From Caulobacter zeae (GTDB taxonomy: Bacteria > Pseudomonadota > Alphaproteobacteria > Caulobacterales > Caulobacteraceae): a stretch of 64,000 bases of DNA. The translations under genes and the position numbers were made by a program. The notes beneath the pieces were generated by a model, which was given only the letters and a program-made list of their open reading frames with translations, made no database searches and was not told the origin of the DNA. The stretch lies in the NCBI RefSeq assembly GCF_002858925.1, contig NZ_PJRS01000008.1:1-64000 (forward strand), in the 5' to 3' direction. Shown here in pieces: positions 1 to 8,736 of the stretch. Positions within the stretch are counted from its first letter, which is position 1, and each line of letters begins with the position of its first letter.

Positions 1-1
1 G

Positions 2-163
2 CTGCTGATCCTCACCGAGTGGGACCAGTTCCGGGCCCTGGACCTGGAGCGCCTCAAGACCCTGCTGGCCGCCCCGGTCGTCGTCGACCTGCGCAACATC
101 TACAAGCCGCATGAAATGGTCCGCCACGGCTTCACCTACGCCTCGGTGGGGCGCGGGGCGTGA
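2..163 (+). CDS. UDP-glucose 6-dehydrogenase, C-terminal end (partial)
   Basis: Only the last 53 codons are inside the window; the gene begins upstream. The frame reads a conserved end of the UDP-glucose/GDP-mannose dehydrogenase family: a TEWDQF stretch, then VVVDLRNIYKP, which is typical of the UDP-binding C-terminal domain. The enzyme oxidises UDP-glucose to UDP-glucuronate with two NAD. Its stop codon overlaps the GTG start of the next gene by 4 bp (GTGA), and that gene encodes a likely UDP-glucuronate epimerase, so the two would work in sequence on the same transcript. Assignment rests on a short fragment but the motif is distinctive. Confidence 0.8.
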   Translation: MLILTEWDQFRALDLERLKTLLAAPVVVDLRNIYKPHEMVRHGFTYASVGRGA

Positions 164-1137
164 GCGCCGGCCCCGTCATCGTCACCGGCGCGGCCGGCTT
201 CATCGGCATGCACGTGGTCGAGCGCCTCCTGGCGCGCGGCGAAACGGTGATCGGCGTCGACGTCTTCAACGCCTATTACGACCCTGCCCTGAAGGCCGCC
301 CGCGCCGCGCGCCTCGAGGGCCGCCCGGGCTTTTCGATGATCCGCATGGACATCGCCGAGCACGAGGACCTGCTGGCGCTCGTGAAATCGTCGGGGGCCC
401 GGCGGATCGTCCACCTGGCCGCCCAGGCCGGGGTGCGCTACTCGATCGACAACCCCTTCGCCTACGAGCGCTCGAACCTGGCCGGCCACCTGTCGGTGCT
501 GGAGGCCTGCCGCCACGGCGGGGTCGAGGCCCTGGTCTACGCCTCGTCCAGCAGCGTCTACGGCGAGCGGCCGCTGGCCGGCGAGGGCTTCAAGGAAACC
601 GATCCGGCCGAGGCGCCGGTGTCGCTGTACGCGGCCACCAAGCGCTCGTGCGAGCTTATCAGCCAAAGCTACGCCAGCCTCTACGGCTTCCCGCAGGCCG
701 GCCTGCGGTTCTTCACGGTCTATGGCCCCTGGGGCCGGCCGGACATGGCCTATTTCAGCTTCACCCAGAAGATCCTGCGCGGCGAGCCGATCGAGGTCTA
801 TGGCGAGGGCAGAATGGCCCGCGACTTCACCTATATCGACGACATCGTCGACGGCATCGTCGGCGTGCTCGACAACCCGCCGCCGCGCGGCGGGCACGAG
901 GTCTACAACATCGGCGACAGCAACCCGGTCGGCCTGATGGACATGATCGCGGCCCTGGAGGCCGCCATCGGCCGCCAGGCGGAAAAGGTGTTCCTGCCGA
1001 TGCAGCCGGGCGACGTGCCGGCCACCTATGCCGACGTCTCCAAGCTGCACGCCCTGACCGGCTACAGGCCCACGGTCGGCGTCGAGGAAGGCCTCAAGCG
1101 CTTCGCGGCCTGGTACGCCGACTTCTACGGCCGCTGA
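160..1137 (+). CDS. NAD-dependent epimerase, probable UDP-glucuronate 4-epimerase
   Basis: A 325-residue extended-SDR sugar-nucleotide epimerase. The NAD-binding glycine motif GAAGFIG is at residues 10-16 and the catalytic Tyr-x3-Lys is Y157/K161 (SLYAATK). The segment with RFFTVYGPWGRPDMA followed by EVYGEGRMARDFTYIDD is characteristic of CapI-type UDP-glucuronate 4-epimerases. These convert UDP-glucuronate to UDP-galacturonate for surface polysaccharide. The GTG start overlaps the stop of the UDP-glucose dehydrogenase, which supplies the substrate. The 3' end overlaps the convergent VOC gene by 13 bp. The exact sugar specificity is inferred from motif and context. Confidence 0.85.
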   Translation: MSAGPVIVTGAAGFIGMHVVERLLARGETVIGVDVFNAYYDPALKAARAARLEGRPGFSMIRMDIAEHEDLLALVKSSGARRIVHLAAQAGVRYSIDNPFAYERSNLAGHLSVLEACRHGGVEALVYASSSSVYGERPLAGEGFKETDPAEAPVSLYAATKRSCELISQSYASLYGFPQAGLRFFTVYGPWGRPDMAYFSFTQKILRGEPIEVYGEGRMARDFTYIDDIVDGIVGVLDNPPPRGGHEVYNIGDSNPVGLMDMIAALEAAIGRQAEKVFLPMQPGDVPATYADVSKLHALTGYRPTVGVEEGLKRFAAWYADFYGR

Positions 1138-1574
1138 AACGACGCCTCTCCCGAGGCGCTGAAGCGGATCTTCTGGCCGAACGACACTTCCAGCGTGTTG
1201 CCGTCGGGATCGGCGACATAGGCCCAATAGCCGACCGGCTGGCCGCCATCGACGGGCGGCGAGCGCAGCACGCCCTCGGCCTGGGCCAGCGCGCAGAGGC
1301 GATCGACTTCGTCCCGCGTGGCGCAGGCCAGGCCCAGGTGACCGAACGGGCCAAGCGGCGTGTCATTGAGCTCGCACGACTCCACCAGCACGACCGCGAA
1401 GGCGCCGTGGCGGTCGGCCATCCAGGCCACACGTTGGATCGCCCCGCCCGCCTCGCGTGCGTGAACCATCCGCAGGCCGGCGAACGTCTCGTAGAACCTG
1501 CGGCTGCGATCGAGATCGCGAACCACCAGGGCCACGTGCGTCAGCCCCAGGTCATTGTCGCCGACGATGGTCAT
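1125..1574 (-). CDS. VOC family (glyoxalase/bleomycin-resistance fold) protein
   Basis: About 149 residues with the paired beta-alpha-beta-beta-beta pattern of the vicinal oxygen chelate superfamily. It opens with GLTHVALVVRDLDRSRRFYE and ends with YVADPDGNTLEVSF, where the His near the start and the late Glu are the usual metal ligands. An ATG at 1574 is preferred over longer in-frame starts because GGAG lies 6 nt upstream of it. Members include glyoxalases, dioxygenases and resistance proteins, so the substrate cannot be named. It is divergent from a LysR regulator with about 70 bp between them, which suggests that regulator controls it. The last 13 bp overlap the convergent epimerase gene. 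Confidence 0.8.
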   Translation of the reverse strand: MTIVGDNDLGLTHVALVVRDLDRSRRFYETFAGLRMVHAREAGGAIQRVAWMADRHGAFAVVLVESCELNDTPLGPFGHLGLACATRDEVDRLCALAQAEGVLRSPPVDGGQPVGYWAYVADPDGNTLEVSFGQKIRFSASGEASFQRP

Positions 1575-1642
1575 GTTCAGCTCCATTCTGCTCGGCCACA
1601 AAGATCCGCCATCGATTGAGCGAATGGAAATGATCTGTCAGC

Positions 1643-2569
1643 ATGAACAACATGCGCACGACGAATGATCTTCACGGTGTCGACATGAACCTTCTGGTCG
1701 TGCTCGACGCCCTTCTGGCCGAGCGGCACGTCACCCGCGCCGCCCTGCGCATCAATCGATCCCAGCCGGCGGTGAGCCACGCGCTCAGCCGGCTTCGCCA
1801 CCTGCTGGACGATCCGATCCTCGTACGCGTCGACGGGCGGCTGGAGCCCACGGCCCGGGCCATGGAGATCGCAGGACCCTTGCGAGAGGCTCTGGGCGTC
1901 ATCGGCGGCGTGCTGGGCGACCCAGAAGGCGCGCCGGGCGCTCAGAAACGGCACTTCCACCTGTCGATGTCCGACTACGCCGCCGAGGCCCTGCTGCCGT
2001 CGCTGACGCGGGAGCTGCGGCGCCGGTCGCCGGGAACGCAGCTCAGCCTGCTGGCCCTGGGTCGCCGAGCCGCTCTCGCCGCCCTCGAGGCCGGCGAGAT
2101 CGACCTGGCGGTGGGCGTCTATCCGGACCGCGACAAGTCCGTGGCCGAGGGCCTGTCGTTCGCGCCGCTGCTGAACGACCACTTCGCCTGTCTGCATGAC
2201 CGTCGCGCAGGGCCCGCGCCGATGACGCTGGAAGCCTATCTGGCGAGACCCCACGTCGCCGTGGCCGCCTCGCCGCGCGATGTCGGCGAGGTCGACATCG
2301 CGCTGGCCGCCGCTGGCCGGGCGAGAAGCATCGCCGTCACCCTGCCGCACTGGTCGGTGGCGCCGGCCCTGATCGACGGCGCCGACCTGGTGCTGACGGC
2401 GGCGCGGCGCAGTCTTCCGGCCTCACCGTCCGGCGACCTGGTCGTCACCGACGTACCGTTCGAGGTCGCTCCCATTCCGCTGGTCATGGCGTGGCATGCG
2501 CGGCGTGACTTCGACCCCGGACACCGTCGGCTGCGCGAAGCTCTGCTCGAAGCCTGCCGGGAGGGATGA
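1643..2569 (+). CDS. LysR family transcriptional regulator
   Basis: 308 residues. An N-terminal winged helix-turn-helix spans roughly residues 15-75, with the recognition pattern RINRSQPAVSHALSRLR followed by DDPILVR, as in NodD-like LysR proteins. The remainder is a LysR substrate-binding domain that would bind a small co-inducer. It lies divergently to the VOC gene at 1125-1574; the short shared intergenic region is where a LysR protein would normally bind and autoregulate. An internal ATG giving MNLLVVLD is an alternative start about 14 residues in; it would still keep the whole DNA-binding domain. Target and inducer are unknown. Confidence 0.9.
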   Translation: MNNMRTTNDLHGVDMNLLVVLDALLAERHVTRAALRINRSQPAVSHALSRLRHLLDDPILVRVDGRLEPTARAMEIAGPLREALGVIGGVLGDPEGAPGAQKRHFHLSMSDYAAEALLPSLTRELRRRSPGTQLSLLALGRRAALAALEAGEIDLAVGVYPDRDKSVAEGLSFAPLLNDHFACLHDRRAGPAPMTLEAYLARPHVAVAASPRDVGEVDIALAAAGRARSIAVTLPHWSVAPALIDGADLVLTAARRSLPASPSGDLVVTDVPFEVAPIPLVMAWHARRDFDPGHRRLREALLEACREG

Positions 2570-2575
2570 GCGCCG

Positions 2576-3466
2576 CTACTCAGCCGCCTGGCCCGCGATC
2601 ATCGTCGCGCGCATGGCCTGCGCCTGCTCGGGCGAGACGCCCATGGCCGCCAGGATCGGCGAGGGCGTGCGCGTGTCCCAGCTGCTGCGCGGACCGATGG
2701 TGATGCCGCCGTCGACGACGATGTGGGTTCCGCTGACGAAGGCGCTGTCGTCGCCGGCCAGATAGAGGGCGGCGGCGGCGATGTCCTCGGGCAGGCCGGC
2801 CTTGGCGATGGGCTGGATCTTGGGCCCGACCTCGGCCACCCGCGCGGCCATCTGGTCGGCGACCGCGCGTGGCAGGCCGATCGAGGCCCCGAAGATCGAG
2901 GTGGCGATCAGGCCCGGGCAGATGGCGTTGACCCGCACGCCCAGCGGCGACAGTTCGGCCGCCGCGCAGCGGGTCATGTGGATCACCGCCGCCTTGGCCG
3001 AGGAATAGGCCAGCGGCCCGAAGCCCGCCTGCAGGCCGGCGATCGAGGCGGTGTTGATGATCGAGCCGCCGCCCTTCGCCCGCATGGCCGGCAGGGCGTG
3101 CTTCATGCCCAGCACCGGGCCGCGCAGCAGCACGGCGAAGGTGGCGTCCCAGGCCTCGCCGGTCATGTCGGCCACGCCGTTGTGGGCGCCGCCATGGCCG
3201 GCGTTGTTGAACAGGATGTCGAGCCCGCCGAAGGCCTGCGTCGCCAGGCCCATGGCGGCGGCGATGTCGTCCTCGACGGTGACGTCGCAGCGCGCGAAGC
3301 GCACCGCGTCGGGGAAACGCTGCTCGAGGATCGCGCCCTTTTCGGCCTGCAGGTCGGCGGCGACGACCTTCGCGCCTTGGGCGACGAACAGTTCGACGGT
3401 TCCCAGGCCTATGCCCGAGCAGGCTCCGGTGACGACGGCGACCTTGCCGTCCAGACGTCCGGCCAT
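2576..3466 (-). CDS. Short-chain dehydrogenase/reductase (SDR)
   Basis: 296 residues, classical SDR. The cofactor motif TGACSGIG is at residues 13-20, NNAG at 87-90, the active-site serine S141 and the Tyr-x3-Lys pair Y154/K158. The C-terminal third carries the usual PEDIAAAALYLAGDDSAFVSGT segment. It should be an NAD(P)-dependent alcohol or ketone oxidoreductase of unknown substrate. A GGAGG ribosome-binding site sits 8 nt before the ATG at 3466. The tail of about 40 residues after the usual VVDGG end is longer than in most SDRs. The gene stands 6 bp from the convergent LysR gene and shows no obvious pathway context. Confidence 0.9.
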   Translation of the reverse strand: MAGRLDGKVAVVTGACSGIGLGTVELFVAQGAKVVAADLQAEKGAILEQRFPDAVRFARCDVTVEDDIAAAMGLATQAFGGLDILFNNAGHGGAHNGVADMTGEAWDATFAVLLRGPVLGMKHALPAMRAKGGGSIINTASIAGLQAGFGPLAYSSAKAAVIHMTRCAAAELSPLGVRVNAICPGLIATSIFGASIGLPRAVADQMAARVAEVGPKIQPIAKAGLPEDIAAAALYLAGDDSAFVSGTHIVVDGGITIGPRSSWDTRTPSPILAAMGVSPEQAQAMRATMIAGQAAE

Positions 3467-3555
3467 GCGGCGTCCTCCCTTTTGGCGCGCGGCCTCTGGA
3501 GGCGGGCCGCTTTACGCGGGAGGATCATGGGACGGGCCGCCGCGTGCGGCCAGCC

Positions 3556-3771
3556 TTACGCGGCGTCAGCGGCCGAGGCGCGGCCGAACGGCGAGCGCCC
3601 CTGAGGGCGGCGAACGACCAGGCTGAACAGCAGCCACAGGGCGCACGGAACCAGCATCACCGCCCAGGCCAGCACCAGGCCGGCCAGGCCGAAGATGGCG
3701 CAGACCCGCTGCCAGGCGTTGGGCCGCTCGGCGGCGCGACGACGCGGCTTCTTTTCGATCTTCAAACCCAT
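3556..3771 (-). CDS. Small membrane protein of unknown function
   Basis: 71 residues. A Lys/Arg-rich N terminus (residues 3-13) is followed by one long hydrophobic stretch, roughly residues 23-54, that could form one long or two short membrane spans, then a basic tail. By the positive-inside rule the N terminus is probably cytoplasmic. It lies 21 bp downstream of the WecG-family glycosyltransferase on the same strand, so the two are probably co-transcribed. GGGGGA precedes the ATG. I do not recognise a family. Confidence 0.6.
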   Translation of the reverse strand: MGLKIEKKPRRRAAERPNAWQRVCAIFGLAGLVLAWAVMLVPCALWLLFSLVVRRPQGRSPFGRASAADAA

Positions 3772-3792
3772 GGGTCCCCCACGGACGTCAGG

Positions 3793-4701
3793 TTAAGGCT
3801 TGAGCGCGAGATCGGTGGCGCGCCGATAGGCGGCCTCCGGCGGAACGGCGTTCTTCTTTTTGCCCGGCTTCAGCTGCCGCGCAAGGGCGTTGCGCGCATC
3901 GACCATGGCCGGACCGAACAGGTGCCAGGGCTCGACGCAGTAGCGGGTGAACAGCCGCTCGGGATCGGCCATCAGCCGGAACAGCCATTCCATGCCCACC
4001 TGGCCCATCCAGCGCGGTGCGGCCAGCTGCACCCCGGCCTCGTAGTCGAAGGCGCCGCCGACCGTGAAGCCGACGCAGGGGTCGAGCTTCTTGTGGTTTT
4101 CCAGCAGCCACTTCTCCTGGCGCGGCATGCCCATGCCGACGAACAGGATGTCGGGCTTGTAGGCCTTGATCCTGGCGACCACCGCCTCGTTTTCCGCCGA
4201 GCCATCGGTGACGTCGAAATAGCCCTGATGGCTCTCGACCTGGGCGTTCGGCCAGTCGCGGCGGATGTTTTCCAGCGCCGCATCAGCCACGCCCGGAGCG
4301 CCGCCGACGAAGAACACCTTCCAGTTTTCCTTGGTGGCGCGGGCCCAGAAGTCGTTGCGCCAGTCGAGATAGGTGCAGCGGTGGAAGCGGCGGCTGGCCC
4401 GGCCGACGATGCGCGCCCAGAAGATCAGCGGCACGCTGTCGACCTCGATCAGTTCGGCGGCCTTGAAGAAGTCGACGACCTGCGGGTCCTTCTGCAGCAG
4501 ATACAGGCTGTGCAGGTTGTGGTTGGCGACGATCGCGCCCTTGCCGCCCGCGATCCGGCCCGCCACGAAGTGGAAGACCTCCTCGGGGCGCACGAGATCC
4601 ATCTCGCCCCCGAGCACCTTCACGCGCTCCTCGGGACGCCGGTTCATACGGTACGGGCGGCGCGTCTCCACGGGAAACGCGTCGCGAGCAGGAAGGAACA
4701 T
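3793..4701 (-). CDS. WecG/TagA/CpsF family glycosyltransferase (GT26)
   Basis: 302 residues. The family signature is clear: the EVDSVPLIFWARI segment near residues 86-98, the phosphosugar/nucleotide region with FVGGAPG at 131-137, and LFVGMGMPRQEKW followed by GVGGAFD-like FTVGGAFDYEAG. Such enzymes transfer a sugar, often N-acetylmannosamine(uronate), to a lipid-linked acceptor at the inner face of the cytoplasmic membrane. In Caulobacter the holdfast enzyme HfsJ is, as I recall, of this family, and the sugar-nucleotide genes upstream fit, so this is a candidate HfsJ orthologue. A GGAGG lies about 10 nt before the ATG at 4701. A later in-frame ATG at 4647 is possible. Confidence 0.85.
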   Translation of the reverse strand: MFLPARDAFPVETRRPYRMNRRPEERVKVLGGEMDLVRPEEVFHFVAGRIAGGKGAIVANHNLHSLYLLQKDPQVVDFFKAAELIEVDSVPLIFWARIVGRASRRFHRCTYLDWRNDFWARATKENWKVFFVGGAPGVADAALENIRRDWPNAQVESHQGYFDVTDGSAENEAVVARIKAYKPDILFVGMGMPRQEKWLLENHKKLDPCVGFTVGGAFDYEAGVQLAAPRWMGQVGMEWLFRLMADPERLFTRYCVEPWHLFGPAMVDARNALARQLKPGKKKNAVPPEAAYRRATDLALKP

Positions 4702-5036
4702 CTGAACGCCGCCTCCGACTATTCGAAGAGCAGCAATAGCTCAGTTGATCTCACCGCTTTGCTAAGGGACGTCCTTACCGACCGTTTAACCGTATGATTT
4801 TACTGTTGTTTCAGAACGGGACGGCAGGCAGGTGATTTGCGAAGACTTAACCACGACCGCCCCGTCATCCCGGCCAAGCGCAAGCGAGAGCACGGGCCCC
4901 AGGCGCCGTGCGCACAACGCCGAACCGAGCGGACGGGCAGCGGCGATTAACGCCGCGCCAAGTCGCCTGGGTCCCGGATAACGGCTGCGCCGCTTCCGGG
5001 ATGACGCAGTAGGTGCGAGGCGGCGTTGACGGAGCC
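4702..5036. other. 335-bp non-coding region with a large inverted repeat
   Basis: No convincing gene. The first 150 bp are relatively AT-rich and must hold the promoter of the glycosyltransferase on the minus strand. The rest is filled by the inverted repeat annotated at 4861-5006. I see no riboswitch or RNA fold that I recognise. Confidence 0.7.
4861..5006. repeat. Intergenic inverted repeat, CGTCATCCCGG family
   Basis: An 11-bp arm CGTCATCCCGG at 4863-4873 is matched exactly by CCGGGATGACG at 4996-5006. Inside these, GGGCCCCAGGCG-like and CGCCTGGGTCCC segments pair imperfectly, so the whole 146 bp could fold into one branched hairpin. The same type of end (CGTCATTCCCG) occurs in the element at 42467-42602. 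It sits between genes and contains no open frame. Confidence 0.75.
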
Positions 5037-6035
5037 CTACTCCACCGTCACCACGACCTTGCCCATGGCCTTGCGGCTGGCCAGGTGGGCGATGGCGTCG
5101 CCGGCTTTCTCCAGCGGGAAGCGCTCGGAGACGTACGGCCTGATCTTGCCGGCGGCGTAGAGGTCCATCAGCTCGCGGACATTGGCGGCGTGGCCGGCCG
5201 GGTCCCGGGCCACGGCCGCGCCCCAGAACACGCCGACGATGTCGCACGACTTCAGCAGGGTGAGGTTCAGCGGGATTTTCGGGATGCCCGACGGGAAGCC
5301 GATCACCAGCATGCGGCCGCCCCAGCCGGCGGCCCGGATGGTGGCTTCGGAATAGTCCCCGCCGACCGCGTCGTAGGCCACGTCCCAGCCATTGGGCCCG
5401 CAGGCGGCCTTCAGCTGGTCGGCCAGGGCCTTCTGGCCGTCCTTGTCGAACGGGCCGCGGGCGTAGACGACGCCGGCGTCGGCGCCGCGTGAGATGGCCA
5501 GGTCCACCTTCTCCTGGCTGGAGGCGGCGGCGATGACCCGCGCGCCCATGGCCTTGCCCAGCTCCACCGCGGCCAGGCCCACGCCCCCGGCCGCGCCGAG
5601 CACCAGCAGGGTCTGGCCCGGCTTGAGGAAGCCGCGGTCCTTCAGGGCGTAGTACGAGGTGCCGTAGGTCAGGATGAAGGCCGAGGCCTCGTCGAAGGGC
5701 ATGGCGTCGGGGATCGGCGTGCAGCGCGCGGCCTCGACGGCCAGCTTGTCGGCCATGCCGCCCCAGCCGGTCGACGCCAGCACCCGCTGGCCGACCGACA
5801 GGCTGGTGACGCCCTCGCCCAGGGCCGCGACCACGCCCGACACCTCGCCGCCGGGGGCGAAGGGGCGCTGCGGCTTGAACTGGTACATGTCCTGGATGAT
5901 CAGCAGGTCGGGATAGTTGACCCCGCAGGCCTTGACGTCGATCAGCACCTGGCCGGGCGCGGGGACCGGATCGGGCAGGTCTTCCAGCACCAGGGTCTCG
6001 GGTCCGCCGACCGCCTTGCTGAGCACCGCCTTCAT
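5037..6035 (-). CDS. NADPH:quinone oxidoreductase family protein (zinc-independent MDR)
   Basis: 332 residues of the medium-chain dehydrogenase/reductase superfamily, quinone oxidoreductase branch. An N-terminal GroES-like domain reads MKAVLSKAVGG and GVNYPDLLIIQDMYQ. The Rossmann domain carries LGAAGGVGLAAVELGKAMG, and AYDAVGGDYSEATIRAAGWGGR follows. The structural and catalytic zinc cysteines of alcohol dehydrogenases are absent. It should reduce quinones or alpha,beta-unsaturated carbonyls with NADPH. The ATG at 6035 is chosen because GGGAGA lies just upstream and homologues begin with MKA; the open frame runs on 43 codons further without support. Divergent from the isoaspartyl peptidase gene. 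Confidence 0.9.
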   Translation of the reverse strand: MKAVLSKAVGGPETLVLEDLPDPVPAPGQVLIDVKACGVNYPDLLIIQDMYQFKPQRPFAPGGEVSGVVAALGEGVTSLSVGQRVLASTGWGGMADKLAVEAARCTPIPDAMPFDEASAFILTYGTSYYALKDRGFLKPGQTLLVLGAAGGVGLAAVELGKAMGARVIAAASSQEKVDLAISRGADAGVVYARGPFDKDGQKALADQLKAACGPNGWDVAYDAVGGDYSEATIRAAGWGGRMLVIGFPSGIPKIPLNLTLLKSCDIVGVFWGAAVARDPAGHAANVRELMDLYAAGKIRPYVSERFPLEKAGDAIAHLASRKAMGKVVVTVE

Positions 6036-6157
6036 CTCGCTTCTCCCGCATTTCTTGGTTTTAAGAGCGCGCAACGGCCGCCAAAACCGCTCACACTTTT
6101 GGCTGTTGCGCTTTAGAAACCCGACGCTAACCCACGCCGCACGGCCGAGAAAGCCAA

Positions 6158-7048
6158 ATGTCAAACAAACGTTTTACCCTCGCCCTGCACGGCGGCGCCG
6201 GCGCCAAGCGCGGCCATGACTACTCGGTCGAGATCGCCCACATGCGCGGCCTGATCGAGGCCGGCCGCGAGCGGCTGGCGGCGGGCGCCAGCGCCCTGGA
6301 CGTGGTGGTCGAGACCGTGGCGGCCCTGGAGGCCTCGGGCCTCTACATCGCCGGCAAGGGCGCCTCGCCCAACGCCGACGGCGAGTACGAGCTGGACGCC
6401 AGCCTGATGGACGGCGCCACCAGCCGCGCCGGCTCGGTGGCCGCGCTGCAAGGCTTCGCCAGCCCGATCCGCGCCGCCCGGGCGGTGATGGACCAGACCC
6501 CGCACGTGATGCTGGCCGGCGAGGGCGCCATGGCCTTCGCCCGCGCCCAGGGCCTGGAGACGATCTCGGATCCCGAGACCTACTACACCCGCGCCGGCGC
6601 CTTCGAGGACAACGCCCCGCCCTCCTCTCCCATGGGCGGCCTGCCCACCGGCACCGTCGGCTGCGTGGCCTTGGACCAGGACGGCCGCCTGGCCGCCGCC
6701 ACCTCGACCGCCGGCGTGTTCGGCAAGCTGCCCGGCCGGGTCGGCGACAGCCCGATCATCGGCGCCGGAGCCTGGGCCGACGACTGGGCGGCGGTGTCGT
6801 GCACCGGCCAGGGCGAGTATTTCATCCGCACGGCCGTAGGCGCGCAGATCGCCCACCGCATCCGCTTCGGCGGCCAGGACCTGGACGAGGCGGCGGCCGG
6901 CGCCATCCAGGGCGTCGCCGACCTGGGCGGCCACGGCGGCCTGGTGTCGGTGGACCGCGACGGCAATGTCGCCATGCCCTTCGCCTCCAGCGGCCTGAAG
7001 CGCGCGGCCCTGATGCCCGACGGGACGATCCTGGCCGAGGCCTTCTGA
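6158..7048 (+). CDS. Isoaspartyl peptidase / plant-type L-asparaginase
   Basis: 296 residues, Ntn-hydrolase of the asparaginase-2 family. It begins with the family hallmark [14 protein letters not shown]. The autocleavage site is in the GTVGCVA motif: T166 would become the N-terminal nucleophile of the beta subunit after self-cleavage between G165 and T166. The GGAGA of the N-terminal loop and the TGQGEYFIR segment complete the substrate site. It hydrolyses beta-aspartyl dipeptides and asparagine, recycling isoaspartyl damage products. It is transcribed divergently from the quinone oxidoreductase with 122 bp between the starts and stands alone. Confidence 0.92.
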   Translation: MSNKRFTLALHGGAGAKRGHDYSVEIAHMRGLIEAGRERLAAGASALDVVVETVAALEASGLYIAGKGASPNADGEYELDASLMDGATSRAGSVAALQGFASPIRAARAVMDQTPHVMLAGEGAMAFARAQGLETISDPETYYTRAGAFEDNAPPSSPMGGLPTGTVGCVALDQDGRLAAATSTAGVFGKLPGRVGDSPIIGAGAWADDWAAVSCTGQGEYFIRTAVGAQIAHRIRFGGQDLDEAAAGAIQGVADLGGHGGLVSVDRDGNVAMPFASSGLKRAALMPDGTILAEAF

Positions 7049-7138
7049 TCTGGCCTACCCCCTTGACCCCGCCCGATCCCGCGCCAAGAAGGAGGGCGGG
7101 GCAACCTGCGGACTCATAATGGAAATCGGAGCGCGACC

Positions 7139-8128
7139 TTGAGCCAAGCCATCCTCGTGGCCGGCGGCGCGGGCTATATCGGCTCGCATACCTGCCTGCG
7201 ACTGGCCGAGGCCGGCTACACGCCCGTGGTCTACGACAACCTGTCGAACGGCTGGAAAAGCTTCGTCCAGTGGGGTCCGCTGGAAGTGGGCGACATCAAC
7301 GACGCCGCCCGCCTCGACGAGGTCTTCGCCAAGCACAGGCCCGCGGCGGTGATCCACTTCGCCGCCTTCATCGAGGTCGGCTTCTCGGTCGCCGAGCCCG
7401 GTCCGTTCTACGGCAACAATGTCGGCGGCGCGATCACCCTGATCGAGGCCGCCCGCCGCGCGGGCGTCAACAAGCTGGTGTTCTCGTCGACCTGCGCCAC
7501 CTACGGCGCGCCGGTGCGGGTGCCGATGGACGAAAGCCATCCGCAGGCGCCGCTCAATCCGTACGGCCGCAGCAAGCTGATGGTCGAGGAGATCCTGCGC
7601 GACATGGACCGCTACAAGGGCTTCCGCTCGGTGGCGCTGCGCTATTTCAACGCCGCCGGCGCCGACCCGGAAGGCCGCATCGGCGAGAAGCACGAACCCG
7701 AGACCCACGCCATCCCCCTGGCCATCGCCGCGGCGCGCGGCGAGCGCGACAAGTTCATGCTGTTCGGCAGCGACTACGACACCCGCGACGGCACCTGCGT
7801 GCGCGACTACATCCACGTGCTGGACCTGGCGGACGCCCACGTGGCGGCGCTGAAGTGGCTGCTGGCGGACAAGGAGAGCGCGGCGTTCAACCTGGGCACC
7901 GGCACGGGCACCACGGTCAAGGAACTGATCGGCGCCATCGAACGCCGCTCGAACCGTCCCTTCCCGCTCGAGCCGGCCCCGCGCCGTGACGGCGACGCCC
8001 CCAGCCTGGTGGCCGACAACAGCAAGGCGCGCGAGCTGCTTGGCTGGACCCCGCGGTATGGGCTGGACGACATCATCGAGCATGCCTGGGCCTGGCACGC
8101 AGGCGGCGCGGCCACGCTGAAGCGCTGA
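7139..8128 (+). CDS. galE: UDP-glucose 4-epimerase GalE
   Basis: 329 residues. The NAD-binding GGAGYIG is at residues 9-15, catalytic Y142 and K146 are in NPYGRSK, and FSSTCATYG carries the serine/threonine of the active site. The segment DGTCVRDYIHVLDLADAH is diagnostic of GalE. It interconverts UDP-glucose and UDP-galactose for polysaccharide and lipopolysaccharide synthesis. It starts with TTG at 7139, supported by CGGAGC about 8 nt upstream and by the conserved N terminus. The downstream SRPBCC gene begins 50 bp after its stop, so read-through is possible but a separate function is likely. Confidence 0.93.
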   Translation: MSQAILVAGGAGYIGSHTCLRLAEAGYTPVVYDNLSNGWKSFVQWGPLEVGDINDAARLDEVFAKHRPAAVIHFAAFIEVGFSVAEPGPFYGNNVGGAITLIEAARRAGVNKLVFSSTCATYGAPVRVPMDESHPQAPLNPYGRSKLMVEEILRDMDRYKGFRSVALRYFNAAGADPEGRIGEKHEPETHAIPLAIAAARGERDKFMLFGSDYDTRDGTCVRDYIHVLDLADAHVAALKWLLADKESAAFNLGTGTGTTVKELIGAIERRSNRPFPLEPAPRRDGDAPSLVADNSKARELLGWTPRYGLDDIIEHAWAWHAGGAATLKR

Positions 8129-8178
8129 AGCGCGAAAGCGGCTTTCCCGCGAGGGTGGAAACCTTCTAGCGTAGGTCC

Positions 8179-8736
8179 ATGCATGGCCTGGCCCTCGCCC
8201 TGATCTGGCTGGCCGCGACGCCTCCGGCGGTCGCGGGCGGCGACATGGCGGGCGGCGTGACGGCCAAGGTGCGGGCCGGGGCCGACGGACGCGGCGAGGT
8301 GCGGGCGGCGATCGACATTCCCGCCCCGCCCGAGCGCGTATGGCGCACCATCCTCGACTGCCGCCTGGCCGAGCGCATGACGCCCAGCGTCAAGCGCTGC
8401 ACGGTGCTGGAGCGCTCGCCCGACGGCCGGACCGAGACCCGCGAGCACTGGATCAAGCGCGGCCTGTTCTCGCCGATGCTGCGCTCGGTGTCGCGGCTGG
8501 AGCTGGAGCCGGGCCGGCGCATCGGCTTCCGCTGCATCGGCGGCGACATCGACGACTGCGAGGGCCAGTGGCTGCTGAGCCCGCTGGACGACGGGGCCGC
8601 CACCCGGGTGGTCTACGAGAACAAGGTCAGCGCGCCGTTCGGCCTGCCGGCCGGCATGGCGGCGGCGGCCATGCGGCGCGACGTGCCCGCCGCCTTGCAG
8701 GCCCTGAAGCGCGAATGCCTGGAGCCCCGCCCATGA
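8179..8736 (+). CDS. Exported SRPBCC-fold protein
   Basis: 185 residues. The first 20 residues (MHGLALALIWLAATPPAVAG) look like a signal peptide ending near AVAG, so the mature protein is probably periplasmic. The rest has the START/Bet v1 pattern, with IDIPAPPERVWRTILDCRLAERM as the first strand-helix unit and a C-terminal amphipathic helix. The fold binds hydrophobic ligands in a cavity. The stop overlaps the next start by 4 bp (ATGA), and the next pair overlaps the same way, so three proteins are translationally coupled. Ligand and role are unknown. Confidence 0.75.
   Translation: MHGLALALIWLAATPPAVAGGDMAGGVTAKVRAGADGRGEVRAAIDIPAPPERVWRTILDCRLAERMTPSVKRCTVLERSPDGRTETREHWIKRGLFSPMLRSVSRLELEPGRRIGFRCIGGDIDDCEGQWLLSPLDDGAATRVVYENKVSAPFGLPAGMAAAAMRRDVPAALQALKRECLEPRP

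Noticed and set aside
4862-5006. tRNA or small RNA gene in the 4.7-5.0 kb gap
   Set aside because: The pairing is one long inverted repeat with no cloverleaf or CCA end.
5037-6164. Longer start for the quinone oxidoreductase at 6164
   Set aside because: The extra 43 codons do not match the family and run into the promoter of the divergent peptidase; ATG at 6035 has a good ribosome-binding site.
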